Positions 63,489-64,000 of a DNA stretch of 64,000 bases are shown piece by piece. Below the pieces are notes generated by a model. That model was not told where the DNA came from and did no database searches. It saw only the letters and a program-made list of their open reading frames with translations. The stretch is from Verrucomicrobiales bacterium. GTDB taxonomy: Bacteria; Verrucomicrobiota; Verrucomicrobiia; Verrucomicrobiales; V1-33. Made by a program: the position numbers and the translations under genes. The first letter of the stretch is position 1; the number at the start of each line of letters is the position of its first letter. The stretch covers positions 91,267 to 155,266 of the forward strand of contig JAGNEJ010000002.1 of the NCBI GenBank assembly GCA_018003315.1, read 5' to 3'.

Positions 63489-64000
63489 ATGAATTTCCTC
63501 CAATTCCGTGCGGTTTTGCTGCCGGTAGTGCTGTTTTCTGCCGGCGGGCTTCTGGCGGCGGAGGAAAGCACCGCCAAGCCCTCCGCGGAGCCGCTTCCGC
63601 CCATGTCTGCCAAGGAGTTGAAAAAACTCTCCGGGGACCTGCTGCCGGAATCGATGAAACCGAAAATCGCAGTGCTGGACGCCACCGTCAGCCTGGATGG
63701 AGTGCTGCGTCCGGACCTTGGGATTGCCATTTCCGATACGATCGCGGCACGGCTGCTCAGGGAGGATGATTTTGAAATTCTGGATTCCAGCACATCCGGA
63801 CCGGTGGGGCAGATGCCGCTGCCCGGCACCGAACCAGCGCGACTGGCACCTCCGGGACCGAGCGTGGCGGTGGAGACGGGCAAGGCCCTGGGGGCGGATT
63901 TCGTGGTAGTCCCCACCATCATCGGCCAGACCGGAGAATTCCGGGTGACCATGCGCAAACTCCGGGTCGAAGGCGGCAAGGTGGAAAGCATTCTGCTGGA
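63489..64000 (+). CDS. Partial CDS: secreted CsgG/LpoB/FlgO-like protein
   Basis: The frame starts with ATG 63489 and runs off the right edge, so about 170 codons are visible. A signal peptide (MNFLQFRAVLLPVVLFSAGG...AA) is followed by PKIAVLDATVSLDG, ISDTIAARLLREDDFEILD and GKALGADFVVVPTI. This is the order 'iavldf..g..is..l...L...gfevld......GK.lGad.vv.g' seen in CsgG-type and LpoB/FlgO-type proteins. These act in curli secretion, PBP activation or flagellar outer membrane roles; the role here is unknown. The start was chosen because the signal peptide begins there; the upstream 215 bases hold no further gene. Confidence 0.7.
   Translation, partial: MNFLQFRAVLLPVVLFSAGGLLAAEESTAKPSAEPLPPMSAKELKKLSGDLLPESMKPKIAVLDATVSLDGVLRPDLGIAISDTIAARLLREDDFEILDSSTSGPVGQMPLPGTEPARLAPPGPSVAVETGKALGADFVVVPTIIGQTGEFRVTMRKLRVEGGKVESILL

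Overview
The window looks like a chromosomal segment of a Verrucomicrobiota bacterium. It is GC-rich, and it encodes two short PEP-CTERM proteins (C-terminal Pro-Glu-Pro, hydrophobic helix, Arg run). It also has a giant secreted protein of Ig-like, LamG, lamin-tail and CotH-like modules, several signal-peptide or lipoprotein unknowns of a verrucomicrobial type, and a TolQ/ExbD operon headed by large secreted repeat proteins. Most start codons have no Shine-Dalgarno sequence. The genes are mainly housekeeping ones with envelope functions mixed in. No prophage, CRISPR array or rRNA operon was seen.

Layout. 1-10.5 kb: the 5' end of a possible MoxR-type ATPase gene, a lipoprotein, gamma-glutamyltransferase, a U32 peptidase of RlhA type, pheS, thiG, a dGTPase and mutL. 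10.5-17.5 kb: an IscA/ErpA-type Fe-S protein, a membrane-anchored unknown, a DnaQ-like exonuclease, transketolase, a trypsin-like PEP-CTERM protein and comM. 17.6-24.1 kb: one 2140-residue multidomain secreted protein. 24.2-29.4 kb: a NuoE-NuoF fusion, a carboxypeptidase-regulatory-like protein, an M29 aminopeptidase, a 47-codon Cys-rich small gene and a DHFR-like reductase. 29.4-32.9 kb: a minus-strand run of lipoprotein, ABC exporter, family 2 glycosyltransferase and rhodanese. 32.9-34.8 kb: a scarred segment with a frameshifted ORF, a 5'-truncated gene and a transposase C-terminal fragment.

34.8-46.9 kb: a membrane glycosyltransferase, UDP-glucuronate decarboxylase, a GYF-like protein with a histone-like tail, two membrane-anchored unknowns, a LamG PEP-CTERM protein, prfA, rpmE with a strong terminator, an L,D-transpeptidase, PPK2 and an FGE-fold membrane protein. 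47.1-53.2 kb: an apparent five-gene operon (TPR protein, partner, TolQ/ExbB and two ExbDs) behind a good promoter, then tRNA-Trp(CCA). 53.4-64 kb: an outer-membrane barrel, an ABC-2-type permease, a D-Ala-D-Ala carboxypeptidase lipoprotein, an orphan ParA, an SDR reductase, a degraded gene and transposase remnant, a PfkB kinase, an NlpC/P60-like protein coupled to a zinc-ribbon membrane protein, plsC, cmk and the start of a CsgG-like gene.

The clearest unexplained signals are an over-represented octamer, CCTGACAA (18 hand-counted copies, either strand, several reading frames and also between genes), and the energised repeat-protein operon at 47-53 kb. Assignments come from reading motifs by eye; no database search was run.
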